The notes under the pieces: model-generated | What the model saw: only the letters and a program-made list of their open reading frames with translations | What the model was told of the DNA's origin: nothing | Databases searched by the model: none | Program-made: the position numbers and the translations under genes | Source: an uncultured Clostridia bacterium | GTDB taxonomy: Bacteria; Bacillota; Clostridia; TANB77; CAG-508 | Reading direction: 5' to 3' | Assembly (NCBI GenBank): GCA_948777935.1 | Contig: CAQDYY010000007.1 | Coordinates: forward strand, 1-64,000 | DNA: 64,000 bases | In this document: positions 38,077-49,990 of the stretch, in pieces | Layout: each line of letters begins with the position of its first letter | How positions within the stretch are numbered: position 1 is the stretch's first letter

Positions 38077-38105
38077 TGAATATAGAAGAAGCAATTAAAT
38101 TTTAA
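38076..38105 (+). pseudogene. First nine codons of an AbiEii-like toxin
   Basis: GTG at 38076 overlaps the preceding stop as in intact abiE operons and follows GGAGGTC, but only NIEEAIKF is left before TAA. The structured element copy B begins within 45 bases, so the toxin gene was cut off at the left edge of that element. Confidence 0.55.
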
Positions 38106-38148
38106 ATAGTCTAATCAAATAAACATAAATGCATTATAGAACAATTAT

Positions 38149-38264
38149 ACCTCATTAGAAATGAAGGCAGGAAAGCGGTATTAACATATCGCCTATACAC
38201 ATTGAAGGTCAAGCCTTCAAGAGTTAATAAAGAAACAAAAATTTTAAGCAGATATGATACAGAA
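38149..38264 (+). ncRNA. Structured element S, copy B
   Basis: Same order of parts as copy A: CCTCATT/AATGAAG, GGCAGGAAA, hairpin GCGGTAT/ATATCGC, CTATACAC, TTGAAGG-TCAAG-CCTTCAA, GAGTTAATAAA. The central hairpin is longer and differs in sequence from A, C and D but still pairs. It follows the AbiE remnants and lies directly upstream of the V-ATPase promoter; no recombinase accompanies this copy. Confidence 0.65.
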
Positions 38265-38328
38265 ATTCACCGAGTGAACTTGTAACTTTAAATTATATTA
38301 TGATTAGTACACTAAGTGTACTAATCAT
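38265..38328. repeat. Palindrome array P, copy B (two palindromes)
   Basis: ATTCACCGAGTGAACT at 38265-38280 and AGTACACTAAGTGTACT at 38306-38322, 41 bp apart. The second is extended by TGATT/AATCA into a palindrome spanning 38301-38327. Confidence 0.75.
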
Positions 38329-38357
38329 ATACAATTATACGAAAACAAGCTAAACTA

Positions 38358-38386
38358 TTGACGAATAGCTAAAAAAGGTATAAAAT
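38358..38386 (+). promoter_or_regulatory. V-ATPase operon promoter
   Basis: TTGACG (38358-38363), 17-base spacer and TAAAAT (38381-38386). The -10 lies inside an inverted repeat (38379-38393 with 38407-38422) followed by eight Ts at 38423, which may be a terminator for upstream transcription. Confidence 0.65.
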
Positions 38387-38449
38387 CATTATGTAAAATT
38401 CTAAAATAATGTAATTTTATACTTTTTTTTCATTGAAAGGGGTGTGAAA

Positions 38450-38764
38450 ATGGAGTTTGAGAGTATTAAAAAAATTGTAGAAACTGAGAAACAAGCACAG
38501 ATTATAAAAGAAGAGGCTTGCAAAAAGGCGAAAAGCATCTTAGAAAAGGTAGAAGAAACTAAAGAAAACAATAGAGTTTATTTTAAAGGACAGCTAGAAA
38601 ATAGAATTAATGACTTAAAAAAAGAACAAAAAGAAGCAAATAAACAGCTAATTAGTAACATTAAAGTAGCATCAGAGGAAAAGGTTAGAAAAATAAATAG
38701 TGGTTTGAATGAAAATATTGCAAAAGCTGTAGATAAAATATTTGAACAAATCATTAAAATATAA
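38450..38764 (+). CDS. ntpG: V-type ATPase subunit G/H (peripheral stalk)
   Basis: A 104-residue, nearly continuous charged coiled coil (EAQIIKEEACKKAKSILEKVEETKENN...), the pattern of the AhaH/NtpF-type stalk subunit that pairs with subunit E. I start at ATG 38450 because GAAAGGGG is seven bases upstream; the GTG at 38444 is too close. First gene of a nine-gene operon in the usual order stalk, I, K, E, C, F, A, B, D. Confidence 0.8.
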   Translation: MEFESIKKIVETEKQAQIIKEEACKKAKSILEKVEETKENNRVYFKGQLENRINDLKKEQKEANKQLISNIKVASEEKVRKINSGLNENIAKAVDKIFEQIIKI

Positions 38765-38810
38765 AGTAAAAAACCTTTAAAACTAAGATGAAAGGAGAGT
38801 TTAAAAACAA

Positions 38811-41203
<2,393 letters not shown>

Positions 41204-41209
41204 AACCTC

Positions 41210-41415
41210 CAAAACCCCCAGTCACCTATCGGTGACAGCCCCCTTAGGTAAAGGGGCCTTTACTCTACAATTTTTAGACTAGCACAGTAATTTTGAAATG
41301 TAGAGAAAAGCCTCCTTTATATAAGGAGAGGTTAAAATAGCTGTTAGCGAATGTAAGTGAGCGTTACAGATATTTTATGCATAGTTGGCAGGCGAAGCCT
41401 GACGGAGGGTTCTTA
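41210..41415. repeat. MITE-like insertion between ntpK and ntpE
   Basis: A patch of higher G/C in the operon. It contains GTCACCTATCGGTGAC (perfect 16-base dyad), CCCCCTTAGGTAAAGGGG and CTCCTTTATATAAGGAG hairpins and ends in GGCAGGCGAAGCCTGACGGAGGG. Similar CC-rich, hairpin-dense units occur in many clostridial genomes. It does not close off the operon with a clear T-run, so ntpE may still be read through. Confidence 0.65.
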
Positions 41416-41476
41416 CACATTGAAATATAGTATACAGTTTGATTTATATAGTAATCTTAAGAAAGGAGAATTGAAA

Positions 41477-42040
41477 TTGGAAGAAGAAGTTATCTTAAAC
41501 AAAATTATTGAAGAAGCAAACAGTGAGGCAAATTCAGTAATAGCTGAAGCAGAGCAAAAAGCAAAAAGTTTAGAAGATGAAAATACTAAAAAACAAGCAA
41601 AACAAGCAGAAGACCAATTTGAAATAATGAAACAAAAAGTTTTATTAGAATCTACTTCTGAAATTGAAAAAGCTGAATTTGAAGCAAAAAAAAGTGAACT
41701 TACAGAGAAAAAGAGAATAATTGAAATAGTAAAAGAAAAAGTAAAACAAAAAATTAAAGATTTAGATGATGCAAAATACATAGATTTAATAGATGAGAAA
41801 ATAAAAAGACATAAAAACGAAAATGAAGTAGAATTATTATTACCAAAAAGATGTTATGAACAAATTAGTAAATTAGCTATTAGTTATGGAATGAAAGCAG
41901 AATTAACAGAAGAGTTTGAAGAAGGTGCTATAGTTAAATGTGGAAAAATAGAGTACAACTACGATTTTGAAGAAAATATGAAATTTATGGATGAAGAAAT
42001 AGAAAAAGAAATTGATACTATTTTATTTAGCAAGATGTAG
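41477..42040 (+). CDS. ntpE: V-type ATPase subunit E (peripheral stalk)
   Basis: A 187-residue stalk subunit: a long N-terminal coiled coil (EEANSEANSVIAEAEQKAKSLEDEN) and a globular C-terminal part with VELLLPKRCYEQ. I choose TTG 41477 with AAAGGAG nine bases upstream; the longer frame from 41357 runs through the MITE and is not coding. The unusual TTG start probably reflects the repeat insertion upstream or ordinary TTG use in this genome. Confidence 0.85.
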   Translation: MEEEVILNKIIEEANSEANSVIAEAEQKAKSLEDENTKKQAKQAEDQFEIMKQKVLLESTSEIEKAEFEAKKSELTEKKRIIEIVKEKVKQKIKDLDDAKYIDLIDEKIKRHKNENEVELLLPKRCYEQISKLAISYGMKAELTEEFEEGAIVKCGKIEYNYDFEENMKFMDEEIEKEIDTILFSKM

Positions 42041-42049
42041 GAGGTTTAT

Positions 42050-43018
42050 ATGGAAAAAATATATCCTTATGCGGTAGCAAAAATAAGAGTAAAAGAAGGC
42101 AGGTTATTAACAAAAGCAAACTTAGAAAATTTAGCTTCTGAAAAAAGTATAGATAGAATAGTATCAGTTTTAAGAGAAAGAGGATATGACTTCGATATAG
42201 TTTCAAGATATGAAGATTATGGAACTGTTCTAAGAAAAACTCAAGAAGATTTATATAAACTTGTAAAAGAAATAATAGACGAAAAAGATGTTGTAGATAT
42301 ATTTTTAAGTAAAAACGATTATTACAATATAAAGCTTATTTTAAAAAACCAAATAGAAAATAAAGATTATAAAGAAAATTTAGTTGATACTGGAAGTATA
42401 TCAAAAGAAGATATAGCAAGAATAATGGAAAATGAAGAATATGATAGGTTAGATGATACAACAAAAAGTGCCATAGATGAAGCAAGAAAAATGTACGAAA
42501 AAACAAAAATGCCATTTGTAATAGATGCAATATTAGATAGAGCATGTTTTAACAAAATGAGAAATTTAAGCAAAATGATAGACAATGAATTTATATTAAA
42601 CTACATTACAAAATTAATAGATATAACCAACATACAGGCATTTTTTAGAGTAAGAAAAATGTACAAAAAGCCTGAAATATTTGAAATTTCATATATAGAA
42701 GGTGGAAAAATTAGTTTAGCTACATTTATGGAGAATTTTAACGAAGATGAACAAAACCTAAAATATAAGTTTATGGGATTTTCTGATACTATAGAGCAAG
42801 CTATATATAATTACAAAAACTTAGATATATTTTGTGATAATTACATGATGAACTATATGAAAGAAGCAAAGCTAAAATCACTTACAATAGAACCTATAGT
42901 AGCATATATATATGCTAAAAAAACAGAATTTAAAAATATAAGAATTATTTTTACAGGAAAACTTAATGGTATAAGCCCTGAAAAGATAAAAGAAAGGTTA
43001 AGGGAAAGTTATGTATAA
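42050..43018 (+). CDS. ntpC: V-type ATPase subunit C (d-subunit)
   Basis: A 322-residue all-helical protein with the family opening YPYAVAKIRVKEGRLLTKANLENL and repeats of about 100 residues that form the funnel on top of the K ring, linking it to the central shaft. AGGAGGTTT precedes the ATG. It overlaps ntpF by eight bases. Confidence 0.9.
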   Translation: MEKIYPYAVAKIRVKEGRLLTKANLENLASEKSIDRIVSVLRERGYDFDIVSRYEDYGTVLRKTQEDLYKLVKEIIDEKDVVDIFLSKNDYYNIKLILKNQIENKDYKENLVDTGSISKEDIARIMENEEYDRLDDTTKSAIDEARKMYEKTKMPFVIDAILDRACFNKMRNLSKMIDNEFILNYITKLIDITNIQAFFRVRKMYKKPEIFEISYIEGGKISLATFMENFNEDEQNLKYKFMGFSDTIEQAIYNYKNLDIFCDNYMMNYMKEAKLKSLTIEPIVAYIYAKKTEFKNIRIIFTGKLNGISPEKIKERLRESYV

Positions 43019-43328
43019 AATAGCAGTAGTAGGAGATAAAGAATCTATACTTGGATTTTCTGCTATAGGTATGGACATGTACCCAGCATACGAGGAAGAA
43101 GACATAAAAAAAATTATACCAAAATTAATAGAAGAAAACTATGCAATTATATATATAACAGAAAATGTAAGTATAAAAGCTGAAAAATATTTAGAAAAAT
43201 TGAAAAATAATAAGATTCCAGCAATAGTAACAATACCAAGTAATTCTGGAAGTATGGGATATGGTGGTAAAAGAATAAAAGAAATGGTACAAAAAGCAGT
43301 TGGAATTGAAATCAATTTTAAAGACTAA
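43011..43328 (+). CDS. ntpF: V-type ATPase subunit F (central shaft)
   Basis: A 105-residue Rossmann-like subunit: YKIAVVGDKESILGFSAIGMDMYP at the start, YAIIYITENV and PAIVTIPSNSGSMGYG are the known motifs. It binds subunit D in the rotor shaft. Overlap with ntpC implies coupled translation. Confidence 0.9.
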   Translation: MYKIAVVGDKESILGFSAIGMDMYPAYEEEDIKKIIPKLIEENYAIIYITENVSIKAEKYLEKLKNNKIPAIVTIPSNSGSMGYGGKRIKEMVQKAVGIEINFKD

Positions 43329-43349
43329 AAAAGAAAGGAAGGAAATACA

Positions 43350-45122
43350 TTGAAAGAAGGTATCATAACAAAAGTATCAGGACCATTAGTTATAGCAAAA
43401 GATATGGAAGATGCAAATATGTTTGATGTTGTAAAAGTATCAGACAAAAACTTGATTGGTGAAATTATTGGTATGAATGGTGAATATGCATCAATACAAG
43501 TATATGAAGAAACATCTGGTATTGGAGCAGGAGAAAAAATAGCAAAAACTGGTATGCCACTTAGTGTAGAATTAGGTCCTGGTATGTTAACATCAATATA
43601 TGATGGAATTCAAAGACCTCTTGAAAAGATATATAAAAAGTCAGGTAAAAATATCGAAAGAGGTATTGAAGTAAATAGTATAGATAGAGACAAAAAATGG
43701 ACATTTAAACCTAAGAAAAATGTAGGAGATACAGTAGTTTCAGGAGATATTATAGGTGGAGTACAAGAAACAAAAGTAATAGAATGTAAAATAATGGTTC
43801 CTTATGGAATAGAGGGAATTATTAAAGATATTAAATCTGGCGAATATACAGTATGTGATACTATTTGTGTTGTAGAAGACAAAAAAGGAAAATTACATGA
43901 AATTCAAATGTTACAAAAATGGCCAGTTAGAAAATCAAGACCAGTAGCAAAAAAACTAAATCCAGATGATATGCTAGTAACAGGCCAAAGATCAATAGAT
44001 ACATTTTTTCCAATTGCAAAAGGTGGAACATGTGCAATACCAGGAGCCTTTGGTAGTGGAAAAACAGTTATCCAACATCAACTTGCAAAATGGGCAGATG
44101 CAGATATAATTATTTATGTAGGTTGTGGGGAACGTGGAAATGAAATGACAGAAGTTTTAACAGAATTTCCAAACTTAATAGACCCACGAACAAAAGACTC
44201 TTTAATGAATAGAACTGTATTAATTGCAAATACATCAGACATGCCAGTTGCAGCAAGGGAAGCATCAATTTATACAGGAATTACAATAGCAGAATTTTAT
44301 AGAGATATGGGATATAATGTAGCACTTATGGCAGATTCTACTTCAAGATGGGCAGAAGCTTTAAGAGAAATGAGTGGTAGGTTAGAGGAAATGCCAGGAG
44401 AAGAAGGATACCCTGCTTATTTAGGTTCAAGAATAGCAGAATTTTATGAAAGAGCAGGAAAAGTACTTGCCCTTGGAAATGATGAAAGAATAGGAACTCT
44501 TACAGTAATAGGAGCAGTATCACCAGCAGGAGGAGATATATCAGAACCAGTTAGCCAAAGTTCATTAAGAATAGTAAAAGTATTTTGGGGGCTAGATGCA
44601 TCACTTGCAGCAAAAAGACATTTCCCATCTATAAACTGGCTTACAAGTTATTCATTATATAAAGAACAAGCAGAGGAATGGGAGAGAAATAATATAAGTG
44701 ATGAATTTGTTAGCTTAAAAAATGAAGCAATGTCAATATTACAAGAAGAATCAAAACTTCAAGAAATTGTACAATTAGTTGGTATAGATGCAGTTTCTAC
44801 TAAAGATAGAGTAACACTTGAAGTTGCAAGAATTTTAAGAGAAGATTACTTAGCACAAGATGCTTTTGATGAAGTAGATAGCTATACATCAAGCCACAAA
44901 CAAGAAAGAATATTAAAACTAATCTTTAAATTTTATGATAATATTGCAAAAGCAACTGAGGTTGGAGTAAATGTAGAAGAATACATAAAATTACCATATG
45001 TTTCAAGAATTGGTAAAGTAAAATTTGTAGAAGAATCTATAGCAGATAAAGAATTTGATGATATTGAAAGAGCAATGGTTACAGAAACTGATGAGATAAT
45101 GAGTAAAGGAGGTCTAGTTTAA
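43350..45122 (+). CDS. ntpA: V-type ATPase catalytic subunit A
   Basis: A 590-residue catalytic subunit with the P-loop GAFGSGKT (232-239), catalytic glutamate in [13 protein letters not shown], and the A-subunit non-homologous insertion between residues 110 and 200. It hydrolyses ATP to drive rotation. TTG start behind AAGGAAGGA. It ends one base before ntpB. Confidence 0.95.
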   Translation: MKEGIITKVSGPLVIAKDMEDANMFDVVKVSDKNLIGEIIGMNGEYASIQVYEETSGIGAGEKIAKTGMPLSVELGPGMLTSIYDGIQRPLEKIYKKSGKNIERGIEVNSIDRDKKWTFKPKKNVGDTVVSGDIIGGVQETKVIECKIMVPYGIEGIIKDIKSGEYTVCDTICVVEDKKGKLHEIQMLQKWPVRKSRPVAKKLNPDDMLVTGQRSIDTFFPIAKGGTCAIPGAFGSGKTVIQHQLAKWADADIIIYVGCGERGNEMTEVLTEFPNLIDPRTKDSLMNRTVLIANTSDMPVAAREASIYTGITIAEFYRDMGYNVALMADSTSRWAEALREMSGRLEEMPGEEGYPAYLGSRIAEFYERAGKVLALGNDERIGTLTVIGAVSPAGGDISEPVSQSSLRIVKVFWGLDASLAAKRHFPSINWLTSYSLYKEQAEEWERNNISDEFVSLKNEAMSILQEESKLQEIVQLVGIDAVSTKDRVTLEVARILREDYLAQDAFDEVDSYTSSHKQERILKLIFKFYDNIAKATEVGVNVEEYIKLPYVSRIGKVKFVEESIADKEFDDIERAMVTETDEIMSKGGLV

Positions 45123-46496
45123 ATGATAAAAGAATATAAAACCATAAAAGAAACACAAGGACCTTTAATGCTTGTTGAACATGTAGAAAATGTAAAATAT
45201 GATGAAATTGGAGAAATAAAACTTCAAAATGGAGAAACAAGGTTATGCAAAGTGCTAGAAGTAAGAGAAGATGCAGCACTTGTTCAATTATTTGAAAGCA
45301 GTTCTGGAATCAACTTAAAAGAGTCAAAAGTTAGATTTTTAGGAAAAGGCTTAGAATTTGGAGTATCTAAAGATATTTTAGGTAGAGTATTTAATGGTAT
45401 GGGTAAACCAATAGATGGAATACCTAATGTAATACCAGATAAAAAAGTAGATATAAATGGAAAACCAATAAACCCAGCAGCAAGAATATTTCCATCAGAA
45501 TTTATTCAAACAGGGGTATCTTCTATAGATGGATTAAATACGCTTGTAATTGGGCAAAAATTGCCTATATTTTCTGGTTCAGGACTTCCACATGCAGAAC
45601 TTGCAGTTCAAATTGCAAGACAAGCAAAAGTATTAAAAAAAGATTCAAAATTTGCTGTAGTATTTGCTGCTATGGGAATTCCTTTTGAAGATGCAGAATT
45701 TTTTAAAAACAGTTTAAAACAAACAGGTGCAATTAATAGATCTGTAATGTTTATTAACCTTGCAAATGATCCAGCAGTAGAGCGTATTTCGACACCTCGT
45801 ATGGCATTAACAGCAGCTGAATATTTAGCATATGAGCAAGATATGCAAGTTTTAGTAATTATGACAGATATGACAAATTATGCAGAATCTTTACGTGAAG
45901 TATCTGCTGCTAGAAAAGAAATTCCAGGAAGAAGAGCATATCCAGGGTATTTATATACAGATTTATCTACAATTTATGAACGTGCTGGAAAGATAAAAGG
46001 TAAAGAGGGGTCTATAACAATGATACCTATCCTAACAATGCCAGAAGATGATAAAACACACCCAGTACCAGATTTAACAGGATATATAACAGAAGGACAA
46101 ATAGTTCTAAATAGAGACTTAAATAAAAGAGGAATGACACCACCAGTAGATGTACTTCTTTCATTATCTCGTTTGAAAAACGAAGGTATAGGAAAAGATA
46201 AAACAAGAGAAGACCATTCTGGTGTACTAAATCAATTATTTGCAGCATATGCACGTGGAAAAGATGCAAAAGAATTAATGGCAATATTAGGAGAAAGTGC
46301 GCTTTCAGAACTTGATAGAATATATGCAAGTTTTGCAGATGATTTTGAAAGGGAATTTATTGCACAAGGTTTTGACACAGATAGAAGTATAGAAGAAACT
46401 TTAAATATTGGTTGGAAATTATTATCAAATTTACCAAAACAAGAATTAAAACGTATTAAAGATATTTATATTGATAAATATTATATAGAAAAATAG
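45123..46496 (+). CDS. ntpB: V-type ATPase subunit B
   Basis: A 457-residue non-catalytic subunit that alternates with A in the head. It opens [22 protein letters not shown], has [19 protein letters not shown] in place of a P-loop and [33 protein letters not shown] split across two short conserved stretches. A MITE-like repeat separates it from ntpD. Confidence 0.95.
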   Translation: MIKEYKTIKETQGPLMLVEHVENVKYDEIGEIKLQNGETRLCKVLEVREDAALVQLFESSSGINLKESKVRFLGKGLEFGVSKDILGRVFNGMGKPIDGIPNVIPDKKVDINGKPINPAARIFPSEFIQTGVSSIDGLNTLVIGQKLPIFSGSGLPHAELAVQIARQAKVLKKDSKFAVVFAAMGIPFEDAEFFKNSLKQTGAINRSVMFINLANDPAVERISTPRMALTAAEYLAYEQDMQVLVIMTDMTNYAESLREVSAARKEIPGRRAYPGYLYTDLSTIYERAGKIKGKEGSITMIPILTMPEDDKTHPVPDLTGYITEGQIVLNRDLNKRGMTPPVDVLLSLSRLKNEGIGKDKTREDHSGVLNQLFAAYARGKDAKELMAILGESALSELDRIYASFADDFEREFIAQGFDTDRSIEETLNIGWKLLSNLPKQELKRIKDIYIDKYYIEK

Positions 46497-46540
46497 AACC
46501 TTTAAGTACAATATAAAGCTATAATATGGAGAACAACGAT

Positions 46541-46644
46541 TGTAGGGGCGATTATTAATCGACCGAAACTACTAAGAAATTACTAAAGCATTAAATATTT
46601 TAGTAATTTCTTCGAAGAGCGGGCGTCTACTAGACGCCCCTACA
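46541..46644. repeat. 104-bp MITE between ntpB and ntpD
   Basis: The ends are perfect inverted repeats TGTAGGGGCG (46541-46550) and CGCCCCTACA (46635-46644). An internal hairpin (GAAATTACTAAA / TTTAGTAATTTC) fills the middle. The TGTAGGGGCG type of end is common among short non-autonomous elements of Firmicutes. Confidence 0.8.
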
Positions 46645-46699
46645 TAGCACTATTTGTATTATTCTATATAAAATTTAAAAAGAGAAAGGAAATGTATAT

Positions 46700-47341
46700 A
46701 TGGCAGTATTAAATGTAAATTTAACTCGTATAGAGAGTATCAATATGAAAAAATCTTTAAAAACAGCACAAAGAGGGCATAAGCTTTTAAAAGATAAATT
46801 AGATGAACTTGTAAAAAAACTGCTTGAACTTGTAAGAGAAAACCAAAAGCTTCGTAAAAAAACTGATGAAATGCTACAAAATGCATATCAAAATTTTATG
46901 CTTGCAAAAGCAGTAATAGGAGAGCAATACATAGAAGAAGCATTAGTCATTCCAAACCAATCAGTTTCAGTAGATATTAGCGAAAAAAGTATAATGAGTG
47001 TAAAGATTCCAGAGTTTAATTTTAAGAAATTAACAAATTTAAATGATGAAGAGGAAAGTAAAGTATTATATGGTTTTGCATATACTACATCAGAATTAGA
47101 TAAAGCAATTGAAAACTTTTCAGAAGTTTCAGAAAGCTTATTAGAACTTGCACAAAACGAAAAAGCAATAGAGCTAATTTCAGCAGAAATTGAGAAAACA
47201 AGAAGAAGAGTAAATGCAATAGAAAATGTTACAATTCCTAATTATATTGATACAATAAAATATATTGGGTTAAAACTATCAGAAGATGAAAGAGCATCAA
47301 CATCAAGGCTTATGAAAATAAAAGAAATGCTAGTAAAATAA
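46700..47341 (+). CDS. ntpD: V-type ATPase subunit D (central shaft)
   Basis: A 213-residue protein with the antiparallel coiled coil of the rotor shaft: LNVNLTRIESINMKKSLKTAQRGHKLLKDK at the N-terminus and RRVNAIENVTIPNYIDTIKYI at the C-terminus. AGAAAGGAAATG precedes the ATG. Last gene of the operon; the terminator at 47352 follows. Confidence 0.92.
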   Translation: MAVLNVNLTRIESINMKKSLKTAQRGHKLLKDKLDELVKKLLELVRENQKLRKKTDEMLQNAYQNFMLAKAVIGEQYIEEALVIPNQSVSVDISEKSIMSVKIPEFNFKKLTNLNDEEESKVLYGFAYTTSELDKAIENFSEVSESLLELAQNEKAIELISAEIEKTRRRVNAIENVTIPNYIDTIKYIGLKLSEDERASTSRLMKIKEMLVK

Positions 47342-47351
47342 ATGAATACAA

Positions 47352-47397
47352 CCCTCATATGAATACAATATAGAAAACAACGTATTCATAAGGGGGT
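47352..47397 (+). terminator. Hairpin at the end of the V-ATPase operon
   Basis: CCCTCATATGAATAC (47352-47366) pairs with GTATTCATAAGGGGG (47382-47396), one bulge; the trailing T-run is weak (TCTTTCATTT). Confidence 0.65.
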
Positions 47398-47405
47398 CTT
47401 TCATT

Positions 47406-47490
47406 TAGGAAAAATATACATAGAAAAACGTGCAGTAAATTTAGCACAGTATATTATAGATAGTGGAGATACAGTAACAAAAAGTTTATT
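47406..47490 (+). pseudogene. N-terminal fragment resembling spoIIID
   Basis: The frame beginning at TTA 47406 reads YIEKRAVNLAQYIIDSGDTV, like the first 30 residues of the sporulation regulator SpoIIID, and then loses similarity before the helix-turn-helix. No start codon remains. It hints that the ancestor formed spores. Confidence 0.5.
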
Positions 47491-47553
47491 TTATGATAAT
47501 AATATAATCAATATAGGTAAGATAATGTTATTGATAAAATTAAGGAGAAAGAT

Positions 47554-48735
47554 ATGATAAAAGAAAATAGGTTAATAAAATTTTGGAATAGTAATCCAGA
47601 AGAAGTAGAAGAAATGAATATTAAAGAAATAATAAATATAGCAAATGGAAATACTGAAGAAAGATGTAAGGAGTTAAGAGAATTTTTGCAAAAGAATGAA
47701 AAAAACGATGAATTACTAGCTAAATTTGTTAAGGAAACAATAAACAGTACAATAAAATATGAAAACGAGGAGATATCTGGGTTTATATTACAAGAACTTA
47801 TAAATGAAATTGGAAGAAGGTTAGAATTTAAAGTTGAATATGGAGTATATAGAGGCAGTAAAAAGCCAGATATTATAGGCTATGATGGAGTATGGACTAC
47901 TGAGGACGGATATTCATTTATTATAGAAAGTAAGAAAACAGATACATATACTTTTCAATTAGAAACTCCTTACAAATATAGAGAGCAACTTATTGAAGAG
48001 AAAAAAGTAGAAAGAGAAAAATCATCTATTTTAATAGTGCTAGGAAAAGAAAAGTGTAAGTCAATAGAATATCAAATAAGAGGATCTGAATTTCTATGGA
48101 ATACTAGGGGAGTAGAAGTAAAGGCTTTATTAAATTTATTACAAATTAAGAAAGAACTAAATGATAAAAATACATTAAAACAGATATATGAAATATTGAA
48201 GCCACACGAATACTTAAAAATAGATAAATTAATAGATCTAATTTTCTTTACAGCAAATGATTCAAGGTTAGAAGAAATAGAAGAACTAGGAGAAGCGGAA
48301 GAAACAACAATAGCTATATCAAAAAATGAACGAGAAAGAAAAGAAGAAGGGATAAAGAGGTTAGAAAAGAAACTAAATAAGAGTTTAAACAAAAAATTAA
48401 AAAGTTTATATGTAACAGAAGATAGCGAAACAGGAATTATAGCATGTATATCTCACAAATATATTCAAGGAAAAAAAGAATATTATTGGTTTGCATATAA
48501 GGAGTATTATTATGAGAATTTAAAAGATTATAAAAATGGATATATAGCTTATATATGTGAGGGAATAGATGATATATTACTAATTCCTATAGAACATATA
48601 GAAAAACTTAGAAAAAACTTAAATCAATCTAAAAAAGGTCATTGGCACATTCAAATTTTTGCAAAAGAGAATGAATTTAAATTACGATTAAAAGGAAAGA
48701 ATAATGTTAAGGATGTTACAGAATACAAATTATAA
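47554..48735 (+). CDS. Putative PD-(D/E)XK nuclease-like protein
   Basis: A 393-residue cytoplasmic protein I cannot assign to a named family. Residues about 90-150 read KPDIIGYDGVWTTEDGYSFIIESKKT, fitting the D-x(n)-E-x-K core of restriction-like nucleases, and QIRGSEFLWNTRGVEVKAL follows. The C-terminal third, after a charged linker, may be a separate recognition domain (YFWFAYKEYYYENL-type strand-rich sequence). GGAGAAAG precedes the ATG. It lies between the V-ATPase operon and the remains of mobile elements, which fits a defence or restriction role. Confidence 0.55.
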   Translation: MIKENRLIKFWNSNPEEVEEMNIKEIINIANGNTEERCKELREFLQKNEKNDELLAKFVKETINSTIKYENEEISGFILQELINEIGRRLEFKVEYGVYRGSKKPDIIGYDGVWTTEDGYSFIIESKKTDTYTFQLETPYKYREQLIEEKKVEREKSSILIVLGKEKCKSIEYQIRGSEFLWNTRGVEVKALLNLLQIKKELNDKNTLKQIYEILKPHEYLKIDKLIDLIFFTANDSRLEEIEELGEAEETTIAISKNERERKEEGIKRLEKKLNKSLNKKLKSLYVTEDSETGIIACISHKYIQGKKEYYWFAYKEYYYENLKDYKNGYIAYICEGIDDILLIPIEHIEKLRKNLNQSKKGHWHIQIFAKENEFKLRLKGKNNVKDVTEYKL

Positions 48736-48751
48736 TAAAAATATTATTGAT

Positions 48752-49220
48752 AATACTTTAAGCAACTTTGCTTCAACAGAAGTATTAGATGATGAATTAT
48801 TATTTGAAAATATATTAGATAAAGAAAATAAAAAATGGAATTTCAATATGATTTTGAGATAACTGGAGATTTAATGTAGTATTAGAAAGAATATTTCAAG
48901 ATGAAAATATTATTGGAAAAGAATTACCAAAAGTAATTGAAGGAGAAGGCTTTGGAATAATTGAAGATTGTGGTGGTGTAATGGGATTAGAAGATGTTAA
49001 TAAAGCTTTTGAAATAAAAAAAGGTGAAGATTATGAAATGTATTCTAATTGGCTAGGTAAAGATGAATTAGATTTAGCAAAATGTGATTTGTATGATTTA
49101 AATTTTAGACTTAAAAAACTTCCTAGAATATTTAGAGATAGTTATGAATATGGATTAGAGCGAACAGAAAGGTCAATAAAAATATTAGAAAGAGATTATA
49201 AAAATAGTGTAAATATGTTT
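48752..49220 (+). pseudogene. pRiA4b ORF-3-like protein fragment
   Basis: Several frames together give a plasmid pRiA4b ORF-3-type protein: YDFEITGD, then VLERIFQDENIIGKELPKVI, EGFGIIEDCGGVMGLEDV and DLNFRLKKLP. A frameshift or stop lies near 48870. The 3' end is replaced by the last codons of an rlmD-like gene at about 49206. Only the last part (from 48981) forms an open frame. Confidence 0.55.
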
Positions 49221-49279
49221 CCATTTACAAGCCATGTGGAATGCTGCTCGGTGCTATATCTAAAAGATTCGATACAATA
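49206..49279 (+). other. rlmD-like 3' end / attachment-site remnant
   Basis: [11 protein letters not shown]...VLYLK is encoded here in frame, matching the last 20 codons of rlmD ([17 protein letters not shown]). At nucleotide level ATGTTTCCATTTAC, a mismatch, AGCCA and GTGGAATG are shared with 23651-23678. It is probably one end (attL-like) of an element whose other end is at 58117. Confidence 0.6.
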
Positions 49280-49537
49280 GCCCAATTTACTGCATTTGAG
49301 GATTTTATTAGTTTTGAGAGAAAAGGCAAAAATAAGGTTAAACGAGTAGAAAATAATAAAATTAAGGTAACGATAGAGGTTGATATGGTGTGCGGAGCGG
49401 TATAATTTGATAATAAAAAATATGAATGTTTGGAGATAAAACTTAATTGGAAGTCTTTGGCAAAAGGCTTTCTTTTTTGACCTTTTTATGGTAAAATGCT
49501 ATTGATTAAAATAAATAGCAATGTTAGGAGAAAAGTT

Positions 49538-49972
49538 ATGGAGTTATGTTGCACTTATATTGAAACAAATAAATTTGAAGAAGTTGTATCTTTCTATGAA
49601 AAAATATTGCAGATTAAACCTAATGTCTATACTAAAAATAGATGGATAGAATTTGAATGTGGAAATAAACTATCAATTTACAATAAAAAATTTGATGAGG
49701 AAAAAATAAATAATGACAATAATGTGTATTACAATGAGGCATATATAAGAGATTTCAATAAAAAACAAGAGAAAAGAGTTAATAACATTATAACACTAAA
49801 TTTTTATACAGAAGATTTAAATCAGGAATATACAAGGATAAAAAAATTACATATTGGAGAAGTTTCAGAAATAATGTATGTGAATATTACAGAGCCATAT
49901 TATTATTTTACAGTAAAAGATCCAGAAGGAAATTTGTTAGAAATTTGTGGAGATAACTATGTTGAAAAATGA
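49538..49972 (+). CDS. VOC/glyoxalase-fold protein
   Basis: A 144-residue vicinal-oxygen-chelate protein with two beta-alpha-beta-beta-beta units: TYIETNKFEEVVSFYEKILQIKP and YYYFTVKDPEGNLLEICG, the second being the standard closing motif. Such proteins are glyoxalases, dioxygenases or antibiotic-binding proteins; the metal ligands are not clear enough to choose. I start at ATG 49538 behind TTAGGAGAAAAG. It starts a three-gene run with a GNAT and an AlbA protein. Confidence 0.75.
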   Translation: MELCCTYIETNKFEEVVSFYEKILQIKPNVYTKNRWIEFECGNKLSIYNKKFDEEKINNDNNVYYNEAYIRDFNKKQEKRVNNIITLNFYTEDLNQEYTRIKKLHIGEVSEIMYVNITEPYYYFTVKDPEGNLLEICGDNYVEK

Positions 49973-49990
49973 GAAAGGAAAATACAAAAA

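Noticed and set aside
41357..41476. N-terminal extension of ntpE
   Set aside because: It runs through the MITE-like repeat and lacks a ribosome site; TTG 41477 has AAAGGAG at the right distance.
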